Shown: positions 54,702 to 63,203, counted from the stretch's first letter. The stretch: DNA of 64,000 bases from Nitrospira sp. (GCA_029194665.1 JARFXO010000009.1:1-64000); one strand, 5' to 3'. Numbers and translations are program-made. Notes: generated by a model not told the origin, from the letters alone.

Positions 54702-57700
54702 TCATGATCGACATCCTCCAAGCCTGTTCATCGCAAAGGTTTCGGTCAAGAACCTCGGAGGCGCAATCTGCCGTAAAGATAAGGAGGGGAACTCTTCCGT
54801 CGGCTCATGACTTGCCCGTGGACCCTTGCTAGTCATCGTATCACCAGGGGGCGTAGCACCATGAGGTGCAGAGATCGATAGTGCTAATGGGCTGGAGAGC
54901 CATCCCCCCGGTTCTGCTGAAAGACTGTTCCGCCCTGCCACCGTGAAACTGCTGAACTGACCGTCGACCACCGCTGCGCAGCGCTGATGGAGGAGGGATG
55001 TGGCTTGCAGAGGTCGGTTGCCCAGGGGCTGGATCTTGCCGCCGGCTGGGGCATATGGAGCCTGAATCCTCACGGTGCCGTCTAATCCGAAGGGCGTAGA
55101 GGCATCAATGCGGCTGACTGAATCGGGCATGAGCATCTGTGTCGTAATCGTGATATCCCCGCCTTTTCCGCGTACCGCCTGTGCGAGGATTTGGCTGTTC
55201 TGAAGGACCACAATCTTTGGATCGATCGTGATATTGCCGCCGCTGCCGTGGCCACCGCGAACCGATGTGCTGATCTCGCCGTTCGCCAGGTGGATACGAT
55301 CGATGGCTACGAGCTTGATGTCGCCACCCTTTTTTGCCTGAAGAGCTTCTGTGGTGATCTTGCTGTTTTGCACAAGGAGCTGCTGACCGGCATCAATGTC
55401 GATCTTGCCGGCATGTCCTGGACCAGTGCTGCTGGCAGAGACTGTCGCGCCGTCTTGGATCGTGACAGATTGGCCAGCTGTGAGAAAGATATTGCCACCA
55501 GCGCCTGAATTTGACGCTTGTCCAATCGTGCGACTGAAGATGCCGGAAGGTGTTCCGTCGATCGAGGTTCCGGAAAGGTTAATGGTGTTGGTTGATCGTA
55601 TGTCGATGATGCCACCATGGCCTGAACTACTGGTACCGCTGTTAATCTGGGCCCCATGGGACATAAACAAAGAGCTAGTTCTAGTTGATGTAGAAACATC
55701 ACCGGCGCTTCCACACGTTCCAGCGCAGGACTGTGAGGTGCCGATAGTCGAGGTGAAAATTCCGCTGGCGAGTTGATTACCAAGCCCAAAAATGCCTTCG
55801 GAGGGAGGATCAACTAATTGCCCGGCCATGGAAATGGTGCTGGCATTGATAATTACATTTCCTCCCTGCCCGCTCGTTCTGGTAGCGGTATTTATGCGAG
55901 CGCCTCCTGTGATCTCCAATCTGGAAGTATCGATAAAGACGTTGCCTCCGTTGCCACGGTTTCCGTTCAACCCAACCGAATTACTGAAAATGCCGGTTGT
56001 ACCCGCGGTCGACGTTCCTACAAGGTTTAGTTGTTCCGTAGCTCTGACATGAATCGATCCGGCATTGCCGTTCCCTAGTGTCGTGGTTGTAATTGTGCTC
56101 CCTTCAGTAAGTTCTATGAATCGACCTGTAAGTAACACTCCTCCTCTCTCAACTTCAGGAGAACCGCGGAGGAAACTTTCCACGTGAGAGTCCAACATGG
56201 ATACTTTGTCTCCACGAATCTCGATTGCCCCGCTACGTTCGAATCCGGTCGCCGAAACACTGGAAAACTCCAAACCGATTTGTCCTTGAGATGCCAATAG
56301 GATATCCCCGGCATTTCCCAATGCGCTATCCGACGTCAAATTGGAAAAATTTAGATTGATGCTATCCGTCCCTATAATTCTAATGTTCCCGGCAGATCCC
56401 AAGACAGATGCTTTGCTCAAGTTGGGATCTCCTGTATTGATATATGCGCTCTCGAACGTGACATTCGACGCCGTGATTGAAACGTTTCCACCCGGTTTAT
56501 CTCCGGTGGTACCGCTGTCGATGAAGAACGTAGTACCTTCCGAATCTCCTGTGGCAGTAACTTCAGTTGCTATGACATTTACGTTGCCAGCTTTTCCGGC
56601 CCCCAACGTATGTGTATCGATTACCCTTAACGGCTCTGGGTTGGTAGCGGAAACGGTCAGCTTTCCGGACACGATTTCCACCGTGCCCGCATCACCTGCT
56701 CCAGTGCTTCTTGCGGTGATAGCTGAGCCGGTGGTAGCTGTTATAGAGAATTCATCGGCTGCCACAATATCGACGGCAATAGGAGCACCATGTCTGATTC
56801 CTGTGTCCGCAGAAATGGTGGCATTATCTAGTACAAGTTGTCCTGCACGGATGCGAACTGTACCGGCGGCGCCAGCATCATGGGAGACGCTTATGACGGA
56901 CCCATCTACAAGAGAAACAGGGCCTAATTGTCCATTTATTGATGGTTGAAACATAGCAGCCGAAATCTCTCCAGTGGTAATACTAGCTATGTCAAATCGA
57001 CCACTTGGCGCAGATAGCATTGCCGAATGTCGTACCCCTTGATTAGTTTCGGCTGCAGCGATTCGGATTTCTCCAGCAATGAGTGCAAGGGTTTGTCCGT
57101 CTGGTACTGAGAGCTGGCTCCCCTCAACGACAATGCCGCCAGTTGGACCCAGGAATCCAAAGGCAACAATAGGATAACTCGTCAAGATACTCGGCCGCGC
57201 TTCATCAGCGTAAAAGCGTGAGGCACTCGCACCGTCACCCATTTTAAGATAATCGGCCGTTGTCGCATAAAATGATCCGGATCCCCTTGGACCCTGGCTG
57301 GCTGCTCCTATATCCAGAGAAGCGGTCGGTCCAAAGAGAATTCCATTAGGGTTCAGCAAGAAGAGGTTGGCATTGCCAAAATCCGTCGTTCGTAAGGTGC
57401 CGTATATCTGCGACGGTTCACCACCAGTTACTCGACTGAGGATGTTCTCAACTGATGGAAAAGCTCCGTTCACCCTCATATTTTGGAAATTGGCAATGTC
57501 ACCTGAACCAACGTTGAACTGATCAAAGCTGTGAAAGAGGTTCGATCCCACAAGAGTTCCTCCCGTGATGGTATGGATGTTGTGTGTGGGATGAGAGACA
57601 TGAGTTCCCAGTGTTCCTACGTCAGTTGTAGGGGCTACAGTGGTGGTTACCTGAGCCTGAGTCTCCAGGAACATCATGAATATTGATGTGGCAGCCAAGC

Positions 57701-57764
57701 CGCAAACAATATGATAAGAGGGATTACGGGCAACGATTGGCTGAGCTCCGAATAAGACTCGCAT
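54702..57764 (-). CDS. TpsA-type exoprotein with filamentous-haemagglutinin N-terminal domain
   Basis: 1020 residues. Signal region (TSIFMMFLETQAQ), then the TPS domain with HSFDQFNVGSGDIANFQN and NLFLLNPNGILFGP, and a long beta-helix of repeated GNAGNI/GGNIFL-type turns, rich in Gly, Ser, Thr and Ile. The end segment carries HQRCAAV. It would be secreted through the TpsB barrel encoded downstream. The repeats and lack of an adhesin-specific motif leave its partner unknown. Confidence 0.9.
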   Translation of the reverse strand: MRVLFGAQPIVARNPSYHIVCGLAATSIFMMFLETQAQVTTTVAPTTDVGTLGTHVSHPTHNIHTITGGTLVGSNLFHSFDQFNVGSGDIANFQNMRVNGAFPSVENILSRVTGGEPSQIYGTLRTTDFGNANLFLLNPNGILFGPTASLDIGAASQGPRGSGSFYATTADYLKMGDGASASRFYADEARPSILTSYPIVAFGFLGPTGGIVVEGSQLSVPDGQTLALIAGEIRIAAAETNQGVRHSAMLSAPSGRFDIASITTGEISAAMFQPSINGQLGPVSLVDGSVISVSHDAGAAGTVRIRAGQLVLDNATISADTGIRHGAPIAVDIVAADEFSITATTGSAITARSTGAGDAGTVEIVSGKLTVSATNPEPLRVIDTHTLGAGKAGNVNVIATEVTATGDSEGTTFFIDSGTTGDKPGGNVSITASNVTFESAYINTGDPNLSKASVLGSAGNIRIIGTDSINLNFSNLTSDSALGNAGDILLASQGQIGLEFSSVSATGFERSGAIEIRGDKVSMLDSHVESFLRGSPEVERGGVLLTGRFIELTEGSTITTTTLGNGNAGSIHVRATEQLNLVGTSTAGTTGIFSNSVGLNGNRGNGGNVFIDTSRLEITGGARINTATRTSGQGGNVIINASTISMAGQLVDPPSEGIFGLGNQLASGIFTSTIGTSQSCAGTCGSAGDVSTSTRTSSLFMSHGAQINSGTSSSGHGGIIDIRSTNTINLSGTSIDGTPSGIFSRTIGQASNSGAGGNIFLTAGQSVTIQDGATVSASSTGPGHAGKIDIDAGQQLLVQNSKITTEALQAKKGGDIKLVAIDRIHLANGEISTSVRGGHGSGGNITIDPKIVVLQNSQILAQAVRGKGGDITITTQMLMPDSVSRIDASTPFGLDGTVRIQAPYAPAGGKIQPLGNRPLQATSLLHQRCAAVVDGQFSSFTVAGRNSLSAEPGGWLSSPLALSISAPHGATPPGDTMTSKGPRASHEPTEEFPSLSLRQIAPPRFLTETFAMNRLGGCRS

Positions 57765-57884
57765 ACCTTCCGTCCTTGAGAAGTCTTAGAAAACTGAGAA
57801 AGAGGTTTCCACAACGCGATATCGGAAATGTTCTTATAGGATTATCTATTGGAGTATCCTTTCACTGACCCGGTGTTCTTTGTC

Positions 57885-58271
57885 TCACAAGGTAGGAGGA
57901 CAGCCACAACTGCAACCCTCCGTGCTTGAATTATAGTGATTAATGCAAGACTGCATTCCGCCGGTGCAAGTTCCCGGAGTTGACTTGCATATGGTGCCAC
58001 TCTTACAGGTCTTATTTGTTTGGGACATCCACCTTTGTGTTGCATCATCCCAGAATCCTGTAACGTTTGCATTGCCGTGAGGTTTTTTATTGCAGGCTCC
58101 CACCACACCACCATCTGGTTTGGTCGTCTCCTCGCTCGACCCCGCTCCACATGTATTGACTTTTATGTCGATGAAGGGTGTCTGACAGCCCTGGAGCGCA
58201 AACAGTACCAGTGCTAGGCCTAGGCCTGCATAGGCGCCACTCTCTCGCTTAAGCCCATCAATATTCTTCAT
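57885..58271 (-). CDS. Small Cys-rich lipoprotein
   Basis: 128 residues. Signal peptide with lipobox LVLFALQGC (Cys about 29), then a mature part with ten Cys, including TCKSGTICKSTPGTCTGG and GCSCGCPPTL at the end. No family recognised. It lies upstream of tpsA on the same strand and downstream of the papain-like gene, so it may be part of this secreted group. The Cys pattern suggests disulfides in the periplasm or outside. Confidence 0.7.
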   Translation of the reverse strand: MKNIDGLKRESGAYAGLGLALVLFALQGCQTPFIDIKVNTCGAGSSEETTKPDGGVVGACNKKPHGNANVTGFWDDATQRWMSQTNKTCKSGTICKSTPGTCTGGMQSCINHYNSSTEGCSCGCPPTL

Positions 58272-58282
58272 TTCCCCCCCCC

Positions 58283-59080
58283 TCAGTAGTGGATGGATTG
58301 TCTCTTTGATCGTGACCGCGGTGGCGCATCATAGCGAGAGTCTTGAGCTTCACGCGAAAGTTCCTGAAAAACTTGTTTTGCTTGGAGAAAGGCCCCCTTT
58401 TTTAGTGTGCCGGGGCCATCCTCCAGAACCTTGATCATTGGGATGTCGGTGGTCATGTCTCCGAAGAAAGTCCGCGAGAGAGCAGGAATCCCAATGGCAA
58501 TGCAGGAGCATCCTAAATCTGGATGTCTATACTTTGCCTCCATCCGTGCGGTAGTGAGCTGTTGCACGAGCTCAGGTGATTCCATTTGCGAAATTCGGAG
58601 ATCTTTTCCAATTGCCACAACGGTAACGGATGATCGAACCTGCGGTAGCTCATGTTTCGTTGTGGAAATTGGGAAAATCCAACTATGAGTGTTTATTAGT
58701 AATTCTCTTAGTAATTCTCCTGTATCACTTTTTGGATTGTCCTGTTCACTGTATGCTCGCAATTGATCTAAACGAACATGGTAGATTGGGAATGGAACTT
58801 TTGGTCTTGCCCGACGAGCCTCTTCAACCGAAGCAAACCCCAACTCCGTTGCGTATGATTCTGCAGTGGATGGATCTAAACCTGATATTTTGAAATCAAA
58901 CAGCCGAGAGAAAGCGTCTTCAATGAGCGACTCTACTTCGGCAGAAGCGGTGAGGTTGTCCAGGATGATATCACTCTGTTTTTCTGCGGATGACCCACCG
59001 GCAATCAAAATGATTGATAATGCAGCGATTATCACTGCGGCGTTGAGCTGTCTCCTAGTTCTTACACTCAAAATTCTCAC
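58283..59080 (-). CDS. Exported protein of unknown function
   Basis: 265 residues from GTG 59080, which overlaps the preceding gene's TGA (GTGA); a longer ATG start at 59116 would overlap it by 40 bp. Signal peptide AAVIIAALSIILIAGGSSA. The mature part includes IEDAFSRLFDFKISGLDPS and LGCSCIAIGIPALSRTFFG and ends in a basic tail. No known family. It is coupled to the papain-like gene and probably works with it. Confidence 0.6.
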   Translation of the reverse strand: MRILSVRTRRQLNAAVIIAALSIILIAGGSSAEKQSDIILDNLTASAEVESLIEDAFSRLFDFKISGLDPSTAESYATELGFASVEEARRARPKVPFPIYHVRLDQLRAYSEQDNPKSDTGELLRELLINTHSWIFPISTTKHELPQVRSSVTVVAIGKDLRISQMESPELVQQLTTARMEAKYRHPDLGCSCIAIGIPALSRTFFGDMTTDIPMIKVLEDGPGTLKKGAFLQAKQVFQELSREAQDSRYDAPPRSRSKRQSIHY

Positions 59081-59826
59081 AGCGGGCAATCTTCCCCTAG
59101 GCATACGTAATCCCAATCATGTTCGTGATTAACTCCTGCCGCAACCGCGCCGGTCATGAATTGATCGTAACTCCAACGCTTCTTCTTGTGTGATTGATGG
59201 TCGATGATCCAGAGATACATCCCTGACCCATTCGTGTCGTAATCGCTAACTACGTATGAATGTCCTCCGCCTCCTTCAAAAAGAAGCAGGAAGATGAAGG
59301 GCCCATTGTTGCAGAGCTGCCAGCTAATTTCGTCTGGCTCAAGAGGTCGTGTAATCACCTTGAATGGGAACTCATACGCCCAAAATACCGTTTCTGGTCT
59401 TCCATTCCGTGAGCACTTGTATTCCTCTCGCTCCGACCCGCTGCAGCAATCCTTGGGATCGTTTCCGGATGGAACCGTCGAGGCTATTTCGCACTGTTCG
59501 AGGCCCATATCATGGGCTTTCATAACCACCTGAGCGCTTGCGATCCAGCACCAGCTATCCGTTTCTTGCCAATTAACTTCACCTTTTCTTTTTGTCCCTG
59601 GGCATGAGGGATCAGTTGTATGAGCTATGAAACGGGGAGATTGTGATTGTTCTAAACGTACGGGTCTCGTCGGAAGTCTCTCTATGATTTCGGGAATGTT
59701 TTCGTCTTTGAGCCTTTCAACTCCGGAAAATACAGGTAATTGATGTACTTGAACGTGAATTCTTGTGCAGGCTACACAAGACAAGGCCACATAAAACGCC
59801 AAAGAGGACAAGACAAAATGTCGCAT
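59077..59826 (-). CDS. Papain-like cysteine peptidase lipoprotein
   Basis: 249 residues. Signal peptide with lipobox ALSCVAC. Papain-like motif with Cys in DSWCWIASAQVVMKA (C near 93), His in GGGGHSYVVSDYD (near 187) and Asp/Asn in LWIIDHQSH. Several extra Cys (CPGTK, DCCSGSEREEYKC). The C39/papain-like fold family often cleaves leader peptides or tethered proteins; here it is membrane-anchored outside. First gene of the group upstream of tpsA. Confidence 0.72.
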   Translation of the reverse strand: MRHFVLSSLAFYVALSCVACTRIHVQVHQLPVFSGVERLKDENIPEIIERLPTRPVRLEQSQSPRFIAHTTDPSCPGTKRKGEVNWQETDSWCWIASAQVVMKAHDMGLEQCEIASTVPSGNDPKDCCSGSEREEYKCSRNGRPETVFWAYEFPFKVITRPLEPDEISWQLCNNGPFIFLLLFEGGGGHSYVVSDYDTNGSGMYLWIIDHQSHKKKRWSYDQFMTGAVAAGVNHEHDWDYVCLGEDCPL

Positions 59827-59945
59827 AGCACTCTCTCCCTGATCATCCGTTCTACATCAATAAATGGGGCCTATTCTTTTTGGTGCGCTTAGTATTTCTG
59901 TTCCATATTTTGCTCAATAATCCTTTAATGTGATTCCATTCCCCT

Positions 59946-60158
59946 TCACGCGGATCTGCCAGGATGCCCCGCTCGGAAGAGCGGGAAGGAATGGCAGCCC
60001 GTAGCGTAGCGGAGGAGAAAAAACCCCTCCTGGTTCAGAAAGCCCCGCCTGGAAGGGCGGGGTTCTTTACTGATTTCTAGAATCCTCCAAGTTTCATCCC
60101 CCGGGCTACGTAGTCCTGTTGCGTATTTTCCACAATAACCCTTTCGTAGGGAATCCAT
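59946..60158 (-). CDS. Uncertain small ORF or leader of a sigma-54-controlled transcript
   Basis: ATG at 60158 follows GTGAAGGAGC, a good ribosome site, about 31 bp after the predicted start of a sigma-54-type promoter (60200). The frame gives 70 residues (MDSLRKGYCGKYATGLRSPG...), but the last half reads through GC-rich hairpins at 60011-60062, which looks more like a terminator than coding. The transcript may instead be a small RNA of about 150 bases. Confidence 0.3.
   Translation of the reverse strand: MDSLRKGYCGKYATGLRSPGDETWRILEISKEPRPSRRGFLNQEGFFLLRYATGCHSFPLFRAGHPGRSA
60041..60064. terminator. GC-rich hairpin, terminator-like
   Basis: ccccgcc (60043-60049) pairs with ggcgggg (60056-60062), loop of 6; on the plus strand followed by ttcttt, on the minus strand by ctttct. 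A second weaker hairpin (ggagg...cctcc) with an A/T run lies at 60011-60030. It could end the sigma-54 transcript from 60200. Confidence 0.55.
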
Positions 60159-60199
60159 GCTCCTTCACTGCCTTCGACTGGTTTTGCTCAGCTCGCAGA

Positions 60200-60215
60200 A
60201 GCAAAGTGCACGCCA
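60200..60215 (-). promoter_or_regulatory. Sigma-54-type promoter
   Basis: Minus strand TGGCGTGCACTTTGCT: GG and GC 10 bases apart, a near-consensus -12 (TTGCT). Expected start about 60189. Drives the small ORF/sRNA region to the hairpin at 60041. Confidence 0.6.
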
Positions 60216-60335
60216 CTGACGCAACAGCGAACGAAGCCTTCACGAAAATTCGCGCAAACGATTCACTGTCGCACTGATGAAGCGCTTCATCCCCGACCGG
60301 ACTGTCTTCGTGTTTCAAGGGAAGAAGCTGTCGGT

Positions 60336-60351
60336 GAATCCAAAGAGATTC
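60336..60351. promoter_or_regulatory. Enhancer-type site GAATC-N6-GATTC
   Basis: GAATC-CAAAGA-GATTC, exact match to the shared site, about 120 bp upstream of the sigma-54-type promoter at 60200. A further GATTCACC half lies at 60370. Confidence 0.6.
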
Positions 60352-60396
60352 ACTAGTGTATCTAAACTGATTCACCAAAGCTGGTGACGAAGGGAT

Positions 60397-60891
60397 CTAC
60401 CACATCATCCCTCGAAGGTCTTTGAGCAGCATGAAGCAATGGAGTGGATCGGTCGGAGAGGGGAGGAAATCAAAGCGATCATAAAAGTTTCTCGCGGCCT
60501 CAGCTTTGGCATGGACCACCAACGTACGAATTCCTGCAATGTCGGCCGCCTGTTGAGTCCGCAGCGACGCATTCTTTAATAACGCCGGACCGACTCCTTG
60601 TTTCTGCCAGTTCAGATCGACCGCCAGCCGGGCAAGTAGCATAATCGGAATGGAGTGCACGGCCAGCTCTTTCTTGACCCGTTCCGGGACGTGTTCTTGC
60701 TCTACTGAACCCACTGCGAGAGCGTGGTAGCCGATCACGGTCTCGCTGACCAGCCCCACATAGGTCTGCGATCCTCCGCCGCGTTGATTCTGCAGGGCGT
60801 GTTCTTGAAGGAAACGATTGAGGGCTTCCGGTCCACAGTCGAATGCCTCGACAGCATGATGCGGTTGAAGTGTTTCAATACGCCTCGTCAA
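60397..60891 (-). CDS. GNAT acetyltransferase toxin (AtaT/TacT-like)
   Basis: 164 residues from TTG 60891, which overlaps the TGA of the antitoxin remnant. GNAT fold with the acetyl-CoA loop QKQGVGPALLKNA near 95 and helices typical of TacT-type toxins, which acetylate the amino group of charged tRNAs. Its opening FDCGPEALNRFLQEHA is typical of this toxin class. The upstream DUF1778 antitoxin gene is broken by a frameshift and an IS3 element, so the toxin may be uncontrolled or silent. Confidence 0.85.
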   Translation of the reverse strand: MTRRIETLQPHHAVEAFDCGPEALNRFLQEHALQNQRGGGSQTYVGLVSETVIGYHALAVGSVEQEHVPERVKKELAVHSIPIMLLARLAVDLNWQKQGVGPALLKNASLRTQQAADIAGIRTLVVHAKAEAARNFYDRFDFLPSPTDPLHCFMLLKDLRGMMW

Positions 60892-61093
60892 CGTTTGTTT
60901 CGAGAGTCGGAGGGAGGCGCGCTGTCAAAAAAGTCTGGTTCCGTTATGAGGCGCTGCATCCGAGGGAGGGGGCGTGTGGGAGCATCCAGTGCAGCCAAAA
61001 ACGCCCTCCATTGGACTTGCTCAAAGGAAATCTTCGGCGATCGGCCAAGGCTTCGTCTGCTCGAGCCAGTGCGCTTTCAAGGACAAATGCACT
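60888..61093 (-). pseudogene. DUF1778 antitoxin remnant, truncated by IS3 and frameshifted
   Basis: The minus frame gives SAFVLESALARADEALADRRR up to about 61030; after a frame change it continues WRAFLAALDAPTRPLPRMQR to a TGA at 60888-60890. These are the second half of a DUF1778 RHH antitoxin, and the DNA-binding N-terminus is missing because the IS left end begins at 61094. The toxin gene directly follows. Confidence 0.75.
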
Positions 61094-61125
61094 TCTGACC
61101 TTCCCCCAGTTTCGTGGACACCTGG

Positions 61126-61989
61126 TTACGCGACGGCCATCCTCGATTCGTACTCGACCGAGGAGCGATAGCCGATAGTCGAGTGCCGACGCGTCCAATT
61201 GTAGAACACCTCGATGTATTTGAAGCTGTCCTGCGTGGCTTCGGCTCGTGTGGCCTAGTGCCGATGGGACACGAGCTCGCGCTTCAGTGTCCAGAAGAAG
61301 CTCTCAACGCGGGCGTTGTCCCAGCAATTGCCTTTGCGGCTCATGCTGGCCGTGATGCCAGCGGTGGTGAGCAGCTGCTGGGACTTCCCTGCGGCATACT
61401 GACTCCCGAGATCGGAGTGATGCAGCAGTCCGGCTTGGGGCTGGCGAGTGGTGATCGCCATGCGGAGGGCCTGTTCGGTAAAATCCCCGGTCAAGCGCGG
61501 GCCCATCGCCCAGCCAATGATTGCACGCGAGTAGAGATCCAGCAGCACGGCCAGATACAGCCAACCCTCCAGGGTCCAGACGTAGGTGATATCGCCTGCC
61601 CGGACCCGGTTGGGCTGCGACACCGTGAACTGGCGTTGAAGCGTGTTCGCCGCCACGGGCCAGCGGTGCGGCGAGTGCGTCGCGGCCCGCCATTTCTCCA
61701 CGGTCTTGGCCCGGAGGCCATCGTGGCGCAGCAGTCGAGCCACGCGATTCTCCCCACCCCGGTGGCCTTGGGTGCGGAGCGCTCGCCAGATGCTCGGACT
61801 GCCATACGTCTGGCGACTGTCCTGATGGAGCACGCGGATGGTGGCGAGCAGCGTACGATTGGTGGTCGCCCGCCGACTTTCTGCACGTCCTCGCCACGCA
61901 TAATACCCCGCGGAGGATCCCGCCAGCGCACGGCACATCAGGCGGATCGGATCGCGACGGTCGTGCTCCAGGATCACGCCGTATCTCAT
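61126..61989 (-). pseudogene. IS3 transposase orfB with in-frame TAG
   Basis: From ATG 61989 the frame encodes 244 residues with DDE-type rve motifs (DITYVWTLEGWLYLAVLLD, HHSDLGSQY, WDNARVESFFWTLKREL) to TAG 61255-61257. The same frame then continues AEATQDSFKYIEVFYNWTRR to TAA 61126-61128, the usual C-terminus of this transposase, so a TAG has replaced a codon near residue 245. The catalytic Asp-Asp-Glu residues lie before the stop. Confidence 0.8.
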
Positions 61990-62282
61990 TGGGACTCCCT
62001 CGCGAAGAACGCCGCCGCACGTTTTAAAAAATCCCGCTCCAGCTTCAATACGGCATTTTCACGCCGCAGCTGGACCAGTTCCGCCTGCTCAGTCTGTAGG
62101 GATTGTCGGGTCTGTCCACGCTCCTCTGCCTGCTGCTGCCCCGCTCGCCACCGGTAGAGGAGATGATCGGCAATCCCCAGATCCCGCGCCACCTGGGTCA
62201 CGGGATGCCCTGACTTCCGTACGAAGCGCACGGTTTCTTCTTTGAATACCGCCGTATACGACCATCGTGTCTTCGTGCTCAT
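61986..62282 (-). CDS. IS3 transposase orfA (HTH)
   Basis: 98 residues. Helix-turn-helix VTQVARDLGIADHLLYRWR near 28-46 and a C-terminal leucine-zipper-like helix (LVQLRRENAVLKLERDFLKR). Binds the element's ends. A frameshift near its stop would join it to orfB to form the transposase. Confidence 0.85.
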   Translation of the reverse strand: MSTKTRWSYTAVFKEETVRFVRKSGHPVTQVARDLGIADHLLYRWRAGQQQAEERGQTRQSLQTEQAELVQLRRENAVLKLERDFLKRAAAFFARESQ

Positions 62283-62389
62283 GCTGTCCTCCCATTTCCT
62301 CGTTCTCCCACTTATGGAAGTGTCTGTGAAATCGAGGGAAGGTCAGACCTGATGCATTTCAGCCATCACGGCCTCGCATCTGTTCCAAG

Positions 62390-62572
62390 TTAGGACTGCT
62401 GCCGTGGATTGAACCTGCAAGCAATCTCGAAGTCATGGTCATCTGGATACGCTCTTGCCATTTCATCAGCGATACGCGCTCGCTCACTGTGGCACTCCTG
62501 GGATGTGGGATAGGTCTGTAGCAGCGTCATCCTGCTGATTCCGGGCACAGTGTTCAGCAGAATGATGACCAA
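62390..62572 (-). CDS. Possible small exported protein under sigma-54 control
   Basis: 60 residues from TTG 62572, or 46 from an in-frame ATG at 62530. The hydrophobic start VIILLNTVPG is followed by a Cys pair (ECHSERARIADEMARAYPD ... FEIACRF), similar in plan to small two-Cys periplasmic proteins. It lies downstream of a sigma-54-type promoter (62648). No strong ribosome site fits. Coding status uncertain. Confidence 0.35.
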   Translation of the reverse strand: MVIILLNTVPGISRMTLLQTYPTSQECHSERARIADEMARAYPDDHDFEIACRFNPRQQS

Positions 62573-62647
62573 TAGTCACATAGTGCCTTTCCTTCCGACA
62601 ATCATCACGATCTGGGGACTGATCGGCCCTATGCTCTGCTCGAAAAG

Positions 62648-62663
62648 CAGCAAAAGACGAGCC
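62648..62663 (-). promoter_or_regulatory. Sigma-54-type promoter
   Basis: Minus strand TGGCTCGTCTTTTGCT, GG and GC 10 bases apart, excellent -12. Expected start about 62637, upstream of the small ORF at 62390-62572. Confidence 0.6.
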
Positions 62664-62806
62664 ACTGGGGTGATATCGAACGCACATCTCCACAGGAATA
62701 CGTAAAACAGTCGAATTGTCGCGATGATAGGTCTTTTCCCCCTACAGGATTTCTATCGATGAGGTGAGATGCGGAGATCGACAGTGAACACAAAGAGATT
62801 CACTCT

Positions 62807-62822
62807 GAATCTGATTCGATTC
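62807..62822. promoter_or_regulatory. Enhancer-type site GAATC-N6-GATTC
   Basis: GAATC-TGATTC-GATTC, exact match, about 145 bp upstream of the sigma-54-type promoter at 62648. The preceding caaagagattcact word also recurs at 60341-60354. Confidence 0.6.
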
Positions 62823-62972
62823 ACTGCGAGCAGGCTGAGTTGGGTTTATATGCCTTGACCCATGATGCCGAATATGAAGCCGCTGTCTATGAAGCGATTG
62901 CAAAGGAGATGTGGCCCACGTGTGTGCCTTCCGACATTGACATGTGTTGCACATGTGAGTAAGCTGAACGAC

Positions 62973-63203
62973 ATGCCCAAGATGATTCAACTTCGAAATG
63001 TTCCGGATCAACTCCATCGAAAGCTAAAAGCGCGTGCTGCTACCGAGGGGCAATCGCTCTCGGATTACCTCCTTGCGGAAATCCGTCGCGCCGCCGATCG
63101 ACCGACTCTGACGGAGATGGCCGAACGTTTGCAACATCGGACAAAAACGACTCCAACACCCTCTCCCGAGGAAGCTGTTCGAGCTGAGCGAGACCGACAT
63201 TGA
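62973..63203 (+). CDS. RHH-type antitoxin (VapB/FitA-like)
   Basis: 76 residues; ATG 62973 (or 62982). A ribbon-helix-helix start MIQLRNVPDQLHRKLKARA and SLSDYLLAEIRRAADR, then a Pro/Thr-rich tail that would wrap the toxin. It overlaps the PIN-domain gene by 4 bp. FitA/VapB-type proteins bind their own promoter with the toxin. Confidence 0.8.
   Translation: MPKMIQLRNVPDQLHRKLKARAATEGQSLSDYLLAEIRRAADRPTLTEMAERLQHRTKTTPTPSPEEAVRAERDRH

Larger units (their letters stand above)
61094..62347 (-). mobile_element. IS3-family insertion sequence (about 1254 bp)
   Basis: Ends are inverted repeats: left tctgaccttccc(c)cag and right ...gggaaggtcaga, with TTTC and GACAC matching further in. It contains orfA (61986-62282) and orfB (61126-61989), minus strand, with a 4-bp overlap suited to programmed frameshifting. 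No clear target-site duplication is seen. Confidence 0.85.

Noticed and set aside
55191-56949. Plus-strand frames opposite tpsA (up to 202 codons)
   Set aside because: Shadow of the Gly/Ser/Thr-rich beta-helix repeats of TpsA.
60106-60378. 90-codon minus-strand ORF
   Set aside because: Starts inside the enhancer-type site and crosses the sigma-54-type promoter; no family motif.
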